64,000 nucleotides of DNA, taken from Limosilactobacillus secaliphilus (GTDB lineage Bacteria > Bacillota > Bacilli > Lactobacillales > Lactobacillaceae). The stretch is from positions 383,472 through 447,471 of the forward strand of contig NZ_JQBW01000010.1 in the NCBI RefSeq assembly GCF_001437055.1. Direction: 5' to 3'. Under the pieces are notes generated by a model. That model made no database searches. It had not been told where the DNA came from and saw nothing but the letters and a program-made list of their open reading frames with translations. The translations under genes and the position numbers were made by a program. This document shows positions 15,850-24,971 of this stretch, piece after piece; the stretch's first letter is position 1, and the number at the start of each line of letters is the position of its first letter.

Positions 15850-17403
15850 ATGGATTACATCGTTGGAATTGATATTGGTACCACAAGTACTAAAGCACTG
15901 TTGTATGACTTAGATGGTAAGATTTACGCAAAAGCAAATAAGGGTTATACCCTCTACCAAACCGAACCCGACATGGCGGAAGAAGATCCGGATGTGATGT
16001 TTGACGCCACGATGGCAGCCATTAAGGAAGTTGTCGCCAAGTCCAAGTTAACGGATGGTAAAGTCGTTGCTATCTCCTGGTCGGCTCAGCAACACAGCCT
16101 GATCGCTTTGGACAAGAACTTTAAGCCACTGACCCGGGCCATCACCTGGGCTGATAACCGGGCCGAAAAGTACGCTAGCGAATACAAGGCGAACGGCAAA
16201 GGGATGACGGTCTACCAGCACACCGGTTTGCCGATCCACCCAATGGGTCCCTTCTACAAGCTGTTATGGTTGAAGAACGAACACCCTGAGATCGTTGATC
16301 AAACTACTTACTGGGTTGGCATTAAGGAATACATTATTTGGCGCTACACCAATGTATTGGCCGAAGAAACCTCAATGGCGGCTGCCACCGGCCTCTTAAA
16401 CATGAAGACGATTGACTGGGATGACGAAATCCTGAAGATGGTTGACGTCAAGCGGTCACAACTGCCGGAACTGGTTGAATGCACCCACGCCATTGATGGG
16501 ATCAAGCCGGAATACGCTAAGGAAATGGGCATCCCTGCTGACGTGAAGGTCGTCATGGGAGCCACTGATGGTGCCCTCTCCACTATCGGTGTTGGCGCTT
16601 TGGAAACCGGCACCCTGGCCATCAACATTGGTACTTCCGCCGCGGTTCGGTCATTCATGGACAAGCCGCTGGTTGATCCAAAGGCCCGCCTCTACTGCTA
16701 CCCGATTATGGAGGGCAAGTACCTGGTCGGCGGCCCCATCAACAACGGTGGGATCGTCTTCAACTGGGCCCACGATGCCCTCTTTGGTGGCGAACAGGAA
16801 ACGGCCAAGCTCTTGCACCGTGATTCCTACGACATGCTGACCGACATCGCCAAAACGGTGCCAGCTGGTTCTGCCGGCCTGCTCTTCCATCCTTACCTGG
16901 GTGGTGAACGGGCACCATTATGGGATGCCAATGCCCGTGCTTCCTTCTTCGGCCTGAACCGGAAACACACGCGTGCCCACATGGTTCGTGCCGTACTGGA
17001 AGGCATTGTCTTCAACCTGTACATGACCACTTTGGCCTTGACCAAGGTAACCGGCGATCCGAAAGACATCCTGGTTGCCGGTGGTTTTGTCCGTTCATCA
17101 CTGGGTCGGCAGATCATGGCTGACATTTACGAACACGAAATCACCATCCCTGACTCATACGAAAGTGGCTGCCTGGCAGCTATGTACCTGGCAAAGATGA
17201 GTCTGGGTCTGGAAAGTAGCCTTGCCGACATTACTAAGTACATCGGCAAGGAAAAGCGTTACGAACCAAACGAAAACAATTACCCAGCCTACCGCAAGCT
17301 GAAGCCAATTTACATCAGCCTCAGCCAGAAGCTGGAATCCGAATACGCAGCGATTGCCAACTTCCAGCGTGAGTTCCCACAGATGTACAACGACGAAAAG
17401 TAA
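15850..17403 (+). CDS. gntK: FGGY family kinase, probable gluconokinase
   Basis: A 517-residue sugar kinase of the FGGY family. The N-terminal phosphate loop is GIDIGTTSTKALLYDLDG; the substrate region is ISWSAQQHSLIALD with TWADNRA; the C-terminal ATP-binding segments are MGATDGALSTIGVGAL and DILVAGGFVRSSLGRQIMAD. The TEPDMAEEDPDVMFDA start and QHTGLPIHPM context are typical of Firmicute gluconate kinases. It makes 6-phosphogluconate, which Gnd (45880-47319) decarboxylates. Xylulokinase is the main alternative. RBS AAGGAAGG precedes the ATG. A bidirectional terminator follows. Confidence 0.88.
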   Translation: MDYIVGIDIGTTSTKALLYDLDGKIYAKANKGYTLYQTEPDMAEEDPDVMFDATMAAIKEVVAKSKLTDGKVVAISWSAQQHSLIALDKNFKPLTRAITWADNRAEKYASEYKANGKGMTVYQHTGLPIHPMGPFYKLLWLKNEHPEIVDQTTYWVGIKEYIIWRYTNVLAEETSMAAATGLLNMKTIDWDDEILKMVDVKRSQLPELVECTHAIDGIKPEYAKEMGIPADVKVVMGATDGALSTIGVGALETGTLAINIGTSAAVRSFMDKPLVDPKARLYCYPIMEGKYLVGGPINNGGIVFNWAHDALFGGEQETAKLLHRDSYDMLTDIAKTVPAGSAGLLFHPYLGGERAPLWDANARASFFGLNRKHTRAHMVRAVLEGIVFNLYMTTLALTKVTGDPKDILVAGGFVRSSLGRQIMADIYEHEITIPDSYESGCLAAMYLAKMSLGLESSLADITKYIGKEKRYEPNENNYPAYRKLKPIYISLSQKLESEYAAIANFQREFPQMYNDEK

Positions 17404-17421
17404 TCGTTAAACAGTAAAAAA

Positions 17422-17455
17422 TGGCCCCAAGCCTTAATTTTCAAGGCTTGGGGCC
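17422..17455. terminator. Bidirectional terminator between gntK and uidA
   Basis: tggccccaagcctt/aaggcttggggcca is a perfect 14-bp stem with A-rich and T-rich flanks, ending both convergent transcripts. Confidence 0.92.
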
Positions 17456-17472
17456 ACTTTCTTTGTTCAATC

Positions 17473-19248
17473 TTATTTATCCATCTTCAACCAACGATGA
17501 CGCAAGAATTCAACAACCTCTTTTGGCTGCCGATCGCGGGTGAAGACTCCTTTCAGGTTTTCACCGCCGATCCGGATCATGCCGGCGTCCGTGGCAAAGT
17601 CAGCGAAGTTCCAGAGCTGCTCACCCTGAACATAGTCGCACTGGTCAAAGACTGCAAAATTGGCCTTATAGTAATCAAGCTGGTATTCCTCGGAATATGG
17701 CATCCGCAGAATGGAATGGAGACCGGCCTTCGTGTCAGCCCCAAATTCCGTAAAGACAATTGGCTTGCCCGGCAGCTTCTGGTGCCATTTTTCCAGCTCG
17801 GCCTTCAAATCAGACTGAGCTTGTTGCAAGTTGTTGAAGTCGACGTACCAGCCGTAGTAGCGGTTCAGGCAGATGACATCTAAGAGATCGCCAACCAGGT
17901 CTTTGTCCGCGTTGGCCATCATGATGTTGACCATCGTGATCGGCCGCTTCTGTGGGTCCTGCTGGCGGGTGTAATCGATAATCTCCTTGAAGTATTCGTG
18001 CGCACCATTTTCATGACTGGCCGGTTCGTTGGCAACTGACCACATCACCACTGATGGGTGATCATGATCTCTTTCCACCATTTCTTTAATGGCCCGCTTA
18101 TGGTTGGCCATCGTATTCAAGTGGTCCCAGGTGTTGCCGTGCTTGAAGTCGCCGTTGCCACCCAGCGTGACGTTAAAGGTCTCAAAGATCCCAACTGCCG
18201 GGCATTCATCAATGACGACTAAGCCTTCCCGGTCAGCCTGGCGCATGGCCTCCTCACAGTATGGGTAGTGCGAAGTCCGAAATGAGTTGGCGCCCATCCA
18301 TTTCATGATCTGATAGTCCATGTTGACGAGGGGCATGTTTTCACCCTTACCATGAGCCAAAGAGTCTTCATGCCGGCCAAAACCCTTGAAGTAGAAGGGT
18401 TTGCCGTTGATCAGGAAGCGGTCGTTTTTAACGGCAATTGTCCGCACGCCGAACTCCTGTGTGTAGGAATCGAGCAGGTCGCTTTCCTGGTTATAGACAT
18501 TGACTTCCAGTTCATACAAATAGGCGTGCAAAGGCTGCCAACGGTGGGTGTCGGCAATATTCATGTCCGCCTGCAAAGAATCGCCTGTGGCCACGACTTT
18601 GCCCTCTTCATCGAGGATCCGCAACTGGGCGTGATCGTAGTTGCCCCTGACATTGATCTCAGGACGGACGGTCGTTTTGGCGCCTTCGACATCGTAGTTG
18701 ACCGCAATATGGTCGATGTAGGTCCGGTTGGTCGTGTAAAGCCGTACCCGCCGGTGAATGCCTGCATAGTTATAGAAGTCAAACCGCGTCTGCATGTGGT
18801 AATGTCCCTGCTCATCCTTCTTCAAATCGGCGGTCGGAATGGTGTCGTTGTCCAGCAGGTTGGAGACCCGAACCTTCAAGTCATTCTTGCCGGCGCGCAG
18901 GTGGTGGCTGACATCCGCTTCAAACGGCGTAAAACCACCCACATGATGGGCAACCTCTTGGCCGTTCAAGTACACCTGGCAGCTTTGGGTCACCGAGCCA
19001 AAACGCAGGACGTTACGTTTCTTCAGCTGGTCGGCGGGCACATTGAAGATTGTCTCGTACCAGAAATAGCCCAGGTGGTTGCGCAGTTGGGTGTTCATCG
19101 TCTGGTCGTTAAAGGAAGCGGGCACCGCCATCCACACGGTGTCAGTCAATGGCTTTTCCGGGTCAACCTTCCCCGTTTCCGCCTTAAATTTCCACATCCC
19201 CGACAAGTCTTCCAAAGTCCGGGTAGCAGTCTGTTCTGGATAAAGCAT
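17473..19248 (-). CDS. uidA: Beta-glucuronidase (GH2)
   Basis: A 591-residue GH2 enzyme. The jelly-roll domain lies at about 1-180, the immunoglobulin-like domain at 180-275 and the catalytic barrel from 275. The acid/base Glu408 is in SVANEPASHENGAHEYF and the nucleophile Glu501 in IVFTEFGADT. The NxK motif that recognises the glucuronate carboxylate is present (NLK, about 565-567), which separates beta-glucuronidases from galactosidases. No signal peptide, so it acts in the cytoplasm on imported glucuronides. It is last in the operon GH31-uxaC-uidA, 32 bases after uxaC, and is preceded by TTGGAGGATTAAGA. Confidence 0.96.
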   Translation of the reverse strand: MLYPEQTATRTLEDLSGMWKFKAETGKVDPEKPLTDTVWMAVPASFNDQTMNTQLRNHLGYFWYETIFNVPADQLKKRNVLRFGSVTQSCQVYLNGQEVAHHVGGFTPFEADVSHHLRAGKNDLKVRVSNLLDNDTIPTADLKKDEQGHYHMQTRFDFYNYAGIHRRVRLYTTNRTYIDHIAVNYDVEGAKTTVRPEINVRGNYDHAQLRILDEEGKVVATGDSLQADMNIADTHRWQPLHAYLYELEVNVYNQESDLLDSYTQEFGVRTIAVKNDRFLINGKPFYFKGFGRHEDSLAHGKGENMPLVNMDYQIMKWMGANSFRTSHYPYCEEAMRQADREGLVVIDECPAVGIFETFNVTLGGNGDFKHGNTWDHLNTMANHKRAIKEMVERDHDHPSVVMWSVANEPASHENGAHEYFKEIIDYTRQQDPQKRPITMVNIMMANADKDLVGDLLDVICLNRYYGWYVDFNNLQQAQSDLKAELEKWHQKLPGKPIVFTEFGADTKAGLHSILRMPYSEEYQLDYYKANFAVFDQCDYVQGEQLWNFADFATDAGMIRIGGENLKGVFTRDRQPKEVVEFLRHRWLKMDK

Positions 19249-19280
19249 TCTTAATCCTCCAATCTGATTAAACGAGCGCC

Positions 19281-20720
19281 TTAATCAATGTCGCCAAATT
19301 GGAAGTAGTCGTGAGCGTTGTTGTAAGCAATGTTCTTAGCCATGTTCCCCATGAACTCTTCGTCGGCCGGTGCCTCACCGTTTTCGATCAGGCGGCCAAG
19401 GTAGTCGCACAGTACCCGGCGGAAGTATTCATGCCGTGAGTAGGACAGGAAGCTCCGTGAGTCAGTCAGCATGCCGACAAAGTTACCCAGCAGTGAGTTC
19501 TCAGCCATCATTTGCAGCTGCAGGTCCATGCCACGGCGGGTGTCATTGAACCACCATGCACAACCGAGTTGCAGCTTCTGCTTGGTAGCGTGGGCATCAA
19601 CCCCGTCGCCGTAGAAGTCACCCATGCCAGAGGCCAGTTCCATCCAGTCATTTGGATTCAGTGAGTAGAGGATCAGCTTTGGAATGTTGTTCTCTGCCTG
19701 CATGTGCATCAAGAGCTTCATGATTTCCTGGGCGAAGTCGGCCTGGGTTCCCATGGAGTCACCACCACAGTCAGCACCGATCGAATCAAACAGCTGCTGG
19801 TTGCCGTTACGGATAACGTTGCCGTGGAACTGCATAGTCCAGTCGTACTTCTTGTTGATCCGCATCAAGTTTTCAATCAACGCCGTCAGGTAAACGTCAA
19901 CGTCGTGGTCAGACAGTTTTTCATTGTTCAGGCCCTTTTGGAAGACGTCATTGACAGCAGACTCAGAAGCCGGAGCAAAGTGGAAGCTGTTAATGCCATG
20001 GTCGGACAGTTTAGCCCCTAGTGAGCTGAAGTATTCGTAACGCTGATCCAAGGCCTTAACCAGGTCGGCAAAATTGTTGATGGTGACACCGGCAACCGTG
20101 CCCAGCGTCTTCATGTAGGCGCCAAACGTGTCAACTTGAATGGCAAAGGCCTTGTCAGGACGCATTGCTGGCAATACCTTGAAGCCATTCTCTTTTTCAT
20201 CCTTCTTGAGCAGCTTTTGGTACTTCAATTCAGATGCCGGGTCGTCAGTGGTGCAGACCACTTTCACGTTCATCCGTTGCAGCAGTTGCCGTGGACGGAA
20301 TTCGGGCTTAACCAGCAATTCGTTGGCCTTATCCCAGATCTTCTTGGCGTTCTTTTCACAGATGGTGTCCGTGATCCCGAAGTAACGGCGCAGTTCCAGC
20401 GCTGACCACTCGTACAGCGGGTTGCCGATGGCCTTTTCCATGGTTGCACAGTAGGCTTTGACCTTTTCGAAGTCGTCGCCGTCACCGGTAATCAGGCTTT
20501 CCGGAACCCCGTTGGCCCGCATTAAACGCCACTTATAGTGGTCACCCGCGTTACCGTCGTTGATCCATACACGAGCCAGGTTCTTGTAATTCTTGTTTTC
20601 ATACATTTCTTCCGGACTCAGGTGACAGTGATAGTCAATGATTGGCATGTCTTTGCAGGCGTTAAACAGTTTCTTTGCCCAATCGTTAGTCAACAAAAAA
20701 TCATCGTCAATTAAACTCAT
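19281..20720 (-). CDS. uxaC: Glucuronate isomerase
   Basis: A 479-residue enzyme of the UxaC family (amidohydrolase-fold TIM barrel). It has IDYHCHLSPEEMYENKNYKNL near residue 30, CTTDDPASELKY in the middle and YSLNPNDWMELASGMGDFYGDG in the C-terminal third, all characteristic of uronate isomerases. It converts glucuronate to fructuronate and galacturonate to tagaturonate. It lies between the GH31 gene (38-base gap) and uidA in one operon. RBS TTGGAGGTATTGAATT. Identification is secure by length and motifs. Confidence 0.96.
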   Translation of the reverse strand: MSLIDDDFLLTNDWAKKLFNACKDMPIIDYHCHLSPEEMYENKNYKNLARVWINDGNAGDHYKWRLMRANGVPESLITGDGDDFEKVKAYCATMEKAIGNPLYEWSALELRRYFGITDTICEKNAKKIWDKANELLVKPEFRPRQLLQRMNVKVVCTTDDPASELKYQKLLKKDEKENGFKVLPAMRPDKAFAIQVDTFGAYMKTLGTVAGVTINNFADLVKALDQRYEYFSSLGAKLSDHGINSFHFAPASESAVNDVFQKGLNNEKLSDHDVDVYLTALIENLMRINKKYDWTMQFHGNVIRNGNQQLFDSIGADCGGDSMGTQADFAQEIMKLLMHMQAENNIPKLILYSLNPNDWMELASGMGDFYGDGVDAHATKQKLQLGCAWWFNDTRRGMDLQLQMMAENSLLGNFVGMLTDSRSFLSYSRHEYFRRVLCDYLGRLIENGEAPADEEFMGNMAKNIAYNNAHDYFQFGDID

Positions 20721-20758
20721 AATTCAATACCTCCAAGAATTAATGCTTAAACAACTAA

Positions 20759-23266
20759 TTACTGAATTGAGATCAGGTCCTTCATCGTGAATTGCAGCTG
20801 GGCTTGATAGTTGGCCGTCGTTGGATTCTGATAGTGGACTTTCGCCTGCCGGGTTTCACCGTCAAACCACCAGCCAGACTCTGCGTGATCGTAATCTTCC
20901 TTCTTCAAGAAGCGGTGCAGCGATTGGCCGGCCACCTTGACTTCGACGGGGGCCATCCGCGGGCAGTAGACGGACAGGTTCATCGTCTTAACCTTGGTCT
21001 GGTAGTCACCTTCACGCTTGAAGTCGACCATCACACCCTCAGGCTGGGCATGCGCCGTAACGTGAGTCCGCAGACTTTGGCCCTTCTTGTAAGCCATCGT
21101 TTCGCCATCGTCTTCATAAATTGTGAAGCTGGTGTCGGCGGTTGGTTCAATCAACAGGTCCAGGTTCGTGATCGTTTCCTTATGGATGTTCATCAAATGC
21201 GGCGCTTCCGGAATGATGGCCCCGGACCGTAAGAACATCGGGATGGAACTCATGTCGACCGGGATCGTAATTGTCTGACCGCCTTCGTAACGCTGGTAAG
21301 TCTTCAGGTCGATCCAGTTGGCGCCCTTCGGCAAGTAGACCTGCTTTTCGGTCTGGCCCTTGTCCAATACGTTGGCAACCAACAGGGAGTGGCCCAGCAT
21401 GAATTCAAAGCTTTCATCTAAGACGTGAGGGTCATTCTGGAATTCGTATACCAATGGCCGCATTACCGGTGCACCAGTGACATGGGCTTCATACAGCAGC
21501 GAATACAGGTATGGAACTAAGCGGTAACGCAGCTGGATGGCGTGGGCAATGTACTTGGTGTAGTTCGGGTACATGTACGGTTCCGTGACAGTGTTGTCGG
21601 TGTTGGCCGAGTGGATGCTGAACCGTGGCTGGAAAATCCCATTTTGCACCCACCGGACTAAGAGTTCAGGTTCCGGCAGCGGACCGTAGAAACCACCGAT
21701 GTCACAACCCTGGTTGGCGACTCCAGACAGGCCCATCCCGAGAATGACCGGAATGTTGTACTTAACGCTGGTCCAGTTGGTCGAGTTGTCACCGGCCCAT
21801 GTTTGGGCATAACGCTGGATACCGGCAAAGCCAGCCCGATTGATGACGTAAGGACGAGCATCCGGATTGTACTGGTGAACCGCCTGCTGGGCGACTTTCG
21901 CCATAATCGTGGATTGCAGCGGCCGCATGTCATCCATCTTCTTGTTCTTCATGCCTTCCATGTTAATCGTGGCCGACCCATCGACGGTTTCGTATTCGTT
22001 GTTGTCGTTCCAAACCGAAGTGATGCCATACTTCAACAGCGAATTGGTCAAATAGAAGGTCCATGCCTTACGACCGGCCGGGTTCGTGAAGTCGATGAAG
22101 TTGGCTGGGCCGCCCCAGTATTGGTTAACTTGGTCGTGTTGACCACTCTCATCCTTGATGAAGGCATCTCGTTTCGATAAGTCAGGATTGTCAGGGTGTT
22201 TAAGCAGGATCCCCGGCTTGACGTTTGGTGCCAACAGTGCGCCCCGTGTCTTCAAGTCGTCCACAAACTTTTGCGGATCTGGGAAACGCCGCTTGTTCCA
22301 CCGGAAGAAGAAACGCTTCTGGGTCTGCTCGTCGACGACATAACCTGAGGACAGGAAGAAGCCATCACACGGGATGTGGTTCTGCTTGCAGGTGTCCACA
22401 AAGTTCAGGATCGCTTTGTCGTCGCCTTCTGGCAGTTCGGAATAGAACATGGTGGATCCCATGTAGCCCAGCGATGACATTGGCATCATTGCCGACTTCC
22501 CGGTCAGGTCCGTGTAGTGTTCAACCACGTCTTTTACGGTCGGACCGCCAATAAAGAAGACATCCAGGTCGCCGCCGTCAGCTTGGAAGTAACTGTAGCG
22601 CAGCCAGTAGTTGCTGTGTTCACAGTCCATGTCGAATACGGAATCATTGGAGTTGTTGTAGAAAAGGCCGCTGGCAATATTGTTCTCGCAATTGAGGTAA
22701 ATGTAGAACGGGATCATCTTGTAGAGCGGGTCGCTGCGCTTGGCATCCCAGCCCAGTGAGTCGGTGTTGTGCATCCGCATCCGCCGCTTGTACTTGTTCA
22801 ACGGGCCCGACTTTTCACCGAAACCGTAAAACTTCTCGTGGTCGCCCATCTGTGAATAGTGAGTCCGCCGACCATTGTCATCCTCCACATAGGACCGCTT
22901 GGGCAGATCTTTGTGGACAACATTGCCGTTTTCATCGGTGATCTCCATATAGAAAGGTTCGGCGTAGATATGGAGCGTGTACTTGCCGTTGCTGACGGTG
23001 TACTGGCCCTCTTTTGGCTGCTGCAGGTCGATTGGTAACGGCTTGACCCGCGTCCGTTCGTCCTTCATCAGCTCATCGGTCTTGTCTGGCCAGGCAGTCT
23101 TGATCAGCGCATACGATTCTTCCGGTGCAAACTCGTCGTCAAACGTGCTGCGAATCCGGATGATGTTTTGGTCTAATAGGTAGATACGGAATTTTGCCCC
23201 ATTAGTATCAAGATCCAGATAATCAGTCTGGTTATCGACAGTAAGCAATTTTGTACTGTTTTTCAT
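20759..23266 (-). CDS. GH31 family alpha-glycosidase
   Basis: An 835-residue GH31 enzyme. The N-terminal beta-sandwich has FYGFGEKSGPLNKYKRRMRMHNTD. The catalytic barrel holds the nucleophile Asp421 in the WxDxNE context (WNDNNEYE) and the likely acid/base Asp493 in WAGDN, preceded by YVINRAGFAGIQRYAQTW. The C-terminal domain contains VYLPKGANWIDLKTYQRYEGG. Family activities include alpha-glucosidase and alpha-xylosidase. There is no signal peptide. As the first gene of the uxaC-uidA operon, it may trim alpha-linked residues from uronic-acid oligosaccharides (inference). The start is ATG 23266 behind GGGGGTTGTTT; a TTG six bases earlier was rejected. Confidence 0.88.
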   Translation of the reverse strand: MKNSTKLLTVDNQTDYLDLDTNGAKFRIYLLDQNIIRIRSTFDDEFAPEESYALIKTAWPDKTDELMKDERTRVKPLPIDLQQPKEGQYTVSNGKYTLHIYAEPFYMEITDENGNVVHKDLPKRSYVEDDNGRRTHYSQMGDHEKFYGFGEKSGPLNKYKRRMRMHNTDSLGWDAKRSDPLYKMIPFYIYLNCENNIASGLFYNNSNDSVFDMDCEHSNYWLRYSYFQADGGDLDVFFIGGPTVKDVVEHYTDLTGKSAMMPMSSLGYMGSTMFYSELPEGDDKAILNFVDTCKQNHIPCDGFFLSSGYVVDEQTQKRFFFRWNKRRFPDPQKFVDDLKTRGALLAPNVKPGILLKHPDNPDLSKRDAFIKDESGQHDQVNQYWGGPANFIDFTNPAGRKAWTFYLTNSLLKYGITSVWNDNNEYETVDGSATINMEGMKNKKMDDMRPLQSTIMAKVAQQAVHQYNPDARPYVINRAGFAGIQRYAQTWAGDNSTNWTSVKYNIPVILGMGLSGVANQGCDIGGFYGPLPEPELLVRWVQNGIFQPRFSIHSANTDNTVTEPYMYPNYTKYIAHAIQLRYRLVPYLYSLLYEAHVTGAPVMRPLVYEFQNDPHVLDESFEFMLGHSLLVANVLDKGQTEKQVYLPKGANWIDLKTYQRYEGGQTITIPVDMSSIPMFLRSGAIIPEAPHLMNIHKETITNLDLLIEPTADTSFTIYEDDGETMAYKKGQSLRTHVTAHAQPEGVMVDFKREGDYQTKVKTMNLSVYCPRMAPVEVKVAGQSLHRFLKKEDYDHAESGWWFDGETRQAKVHYQNPTTANYQAQLQFTMKDLISIQ

Positions 23267-23320
23267 AAACAACCCCCATAAAATTAACTGACATCGATAA
23301 GAAATTTCATAATTTTAAAA

Positions 23321-23399
23321 ACTAATACATCAGATTAGTGAATAATTACCAGTAGATAACAATTTACAAGGCAATTTCAGTTCAAGAATACGCTTTCAG
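23321..23399 (-). promoter_or_regulatory. Regulatory region of the GH31-uxaC-uidA operon
   Basis: Holds a minus-strand operator TCTGATGTATTAGT (23321-23334) and a cre-like CTGAAAGCGTATTCT (23385-23399, one mismatch to consensus). The region 23267-23673 (407 bases) is otherwise non-coding and divergent between the operon and its presumed regulator gene; a clear operon -35/-10 pair was not resolved. Confidence 0.55.
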
Positions 23400-23516
23400 A
23401 AAGGCGATGTCAACGCGATCTGTCAATCAGTGACTAGTGGCTACGTCTATGTTTTTTGGTAGTGATGCAGCTGATTGCCCGCCTATCAACCCTTATCTGC
23501 TGATTGTCAAGGATGA

Positions 23517-23595
23517 TTGAAAGCGTTAACCAGTGGTGCTATGATTAAGTTTATGCAGCGTCGAGCGTCTTTTTTCGTCAATCTAATATGCTAGT
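23517..23595 (+). promoter_or_regulatory. Promoter, cre and putative autoregulatory site of GntR gene
   Basis: TTGAAA (23517-23522), 17 bases, TATGAT (23540-23545). A cre-like TTGAAAGCGTTAACC (23517-23531) covers the -35 box. TCTAATATGCTAGT (23582-23595) resembles the uxuB/gntK/GH31 operator with two changes in its centre. Confidence 0.55.
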
Positions 23596-23673
23596 TTGGC
23601 CTGACCTGCTCGATGCATTCAAATCGTCGAATATCGTTTCCCTATATGAACCATCAAAAAGGACCGAACCACC

Positions 23674-24351
23674 ATGGATACCAACATTCGTCAAGATGCG
23701 TATGACAAAATCAAATACAAAATCATTCACTTCCACTACCTGCCGGGGCAAAAAATTTCCGAAAAGATGATTTCAACCACGCTTGATTTGGGCCGGACAC
23801 CGGTCAGAGAAGCGCTGATCCGGATTGAGCGTGAGGGCCTGATTGAGGTGATCCCCCAAAGTGGAACCTACGTGACCATGATCAACATTGACTCCGTGCA
23901 AAACGGCCGCTTTGTTCGTGAGTGCCTGGAGCCAAATGTGATGCTGGACGCCATGACCAAGCTGACACCCGAACATATCGACAAACTAAATAAAAACATG
24001 GAAGAACAGAAAGAAGCCGCTGAGTTGACACAGACCGACCGTTTCTTCGACCTGGACCAAAGCTTCCATGGGGAGTTTTACACGGTTGCCGGCAAGCAAG
24101 AAATCTGGAAGTGGCTGCAGTTGAATAACACCCAACTCAACCGTTTCCGGCGTCTGCGGCTGAAAGTGCCCGGCTTGAACTGGGCGACTCTTTTGACCCA
24201 GCACGAAGAAATCTTCAACGCCATTAAGAATCAGGACGTGGATGATTTGAGTTACCTGATGCATTCCCACTTGCACCTAATGCTCGATGAAAAGGAAACG
24301 GTTATGCGCTACTACCCCGATTACTTCACCCGGCCATCACAACCGGAATAA
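23674..24351 (+). CDS. GntR family regulator with FCD domain (UxuR/ExuR-like)
   Basis: A 225-residue regulator. The winged helix is at about 5-70 (PGQKISEKMISTTLDLGRTPVREALIRIEREGLI) and the all-helical FCD effector domain at about 80-215. The FCD metal ligands are plausible: the DxxxH pattern in FDLDQSFHGEFY, and later histidines in LTQHEEIFNAI and MHSHLHLML. FCD regulators bind organic or sugar acids; hexuronate regulators UxuR and ExuR belong here. It is divergent from the GH31-uxaC-uidA operon, and recurring near-palindromes lie nearby, so it probably controls glucuronide use (inference). RBS AAAAGGA is ten bases before the ATG. Confidence 0.87.
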   Translation: MDTNIRQDAYDKIKYKIIHFHYLPGQKISEKMISTTLDLGRTPVREALIRIEREGLIEVIPQSGTYVTMINIDSVQNGRFVRECLEPNVMLDAMTKLTPEHIDKLNKNMEEQKEAAELTQTDRFFDLDQSFHGEFYTVAGKQEIWKWLQLNNTQLNRFRRLRLKVPGLNWATLLTQHEEIFNAIKNQDVDDLSYLMHSHLHLMLDEKETVMRYYPDYFTRPSQPE

Positions 24352-24363
24352 ATTAACAACAAG

Positions 24364-24405
24364 AAAAAGGCATCTAGGATTGATCAATCCTAGATGCCTT
24401 TTTTA
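24364..24405. terminator. Bidirectional terminator, long perfect palindrome
   Basis: aggcatctaggattga and its exact complement form a 32-bp palindrome flanked by A5 and T6, ending the GntR gene and the convergent PTS operon. Confidence 0.93.
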
Positions 24406-24423
24406 CTGGAGTTCATACTCCGT

Positions 24424-24966
24424 TTACCCGCGATATTTATTAATCAGAATCTTGGGGTTGTATTTCAAGCCCTGCTTCTGTAATTCATCATAAATTCGCA
24501 GGAATGGTTTACGGCGGAATTTAAAGCCATCGATGATGATGGAATAGATGGCCAGGTTGCCATTGTGCGAGTAGTTCTTTTTAACCGCCTCAGCCTGCTT
24601 TTCCTTGTCCGTCAACACATTCATTGCAATGATGCCGATTTCCATTGAAGCATTGTTGGGTGCCAATTCAATCTTTTGAATCTGCGACCAAGGAACCGTC
24701 ACTTTTTCGTCTTTGTGGGTATAATCGGTGACCCCATTTTGATCAATGACGTAGAGTGGCTGTTTCGACAAGGCCGGTGCCAACGTTTGGTAAGCCAAGA
24801 TGCCAAAGAGGATGATGAAGAAGACGGCAAACGCCTTCCAAATCCAACTGGCTTGAATGAACAGAACTCCCGCCAGGCAAACAATGATAATCAGGTAGGC
24901 ACAATCGATAATTGCGATCCGTACCCGGTCAGGATATACCTGGTATCTATCGTTATCCTTAGCCAT
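24424..24966 (-). CDS. Small membrane protein (STM3941-like) at end of PTS operon
   Basis: A 180-residue protein with two adjacent membrane segments at about 15-60 (IAIIDCAYLIIIVCLAGVLF and WKAFAVFFIILFGILAYQTL), followed by a soluble part that looks like a PH-type or STM3941-type domain (YVIDQNGVTDYTHKDEKVTVPWSQIQKIEL). Its ATG is five bases after the IIB stop codon, so it is the last gene of the PTS operon. A function is not known. The association could reflect a regulatory or membrane-anchoring partner of the permease, but that is a guess. Confidence 0.6.
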   Translation of the reverse strand: MAKDNDRYQVYPDRVRIAIIDCAYLIIIVCLAGVLFIQASWIWKAFAVFFIILFGILAYQTLAPALSKQPLYVIDQNGVTDYTHKDEKVTVPWSQIQKIELAPNNASMEIGIIAMNVLTDKEKQAEAVKKNYSHNGNLAIYSIIIDGFKFRRKPFLRIYDELQKQGLKYNPKILINKYRG

Positions 24967-24971
24967 GCTGA

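Noticed and set aside
18352-19254. 300-residue open frame on the plus strand opposite uidA
   Set aside because: It is the antisense shadow of a clearly recognisable GH2 gene; no RBS, no recognisable domain, and its composition mirrors the opposite codons.
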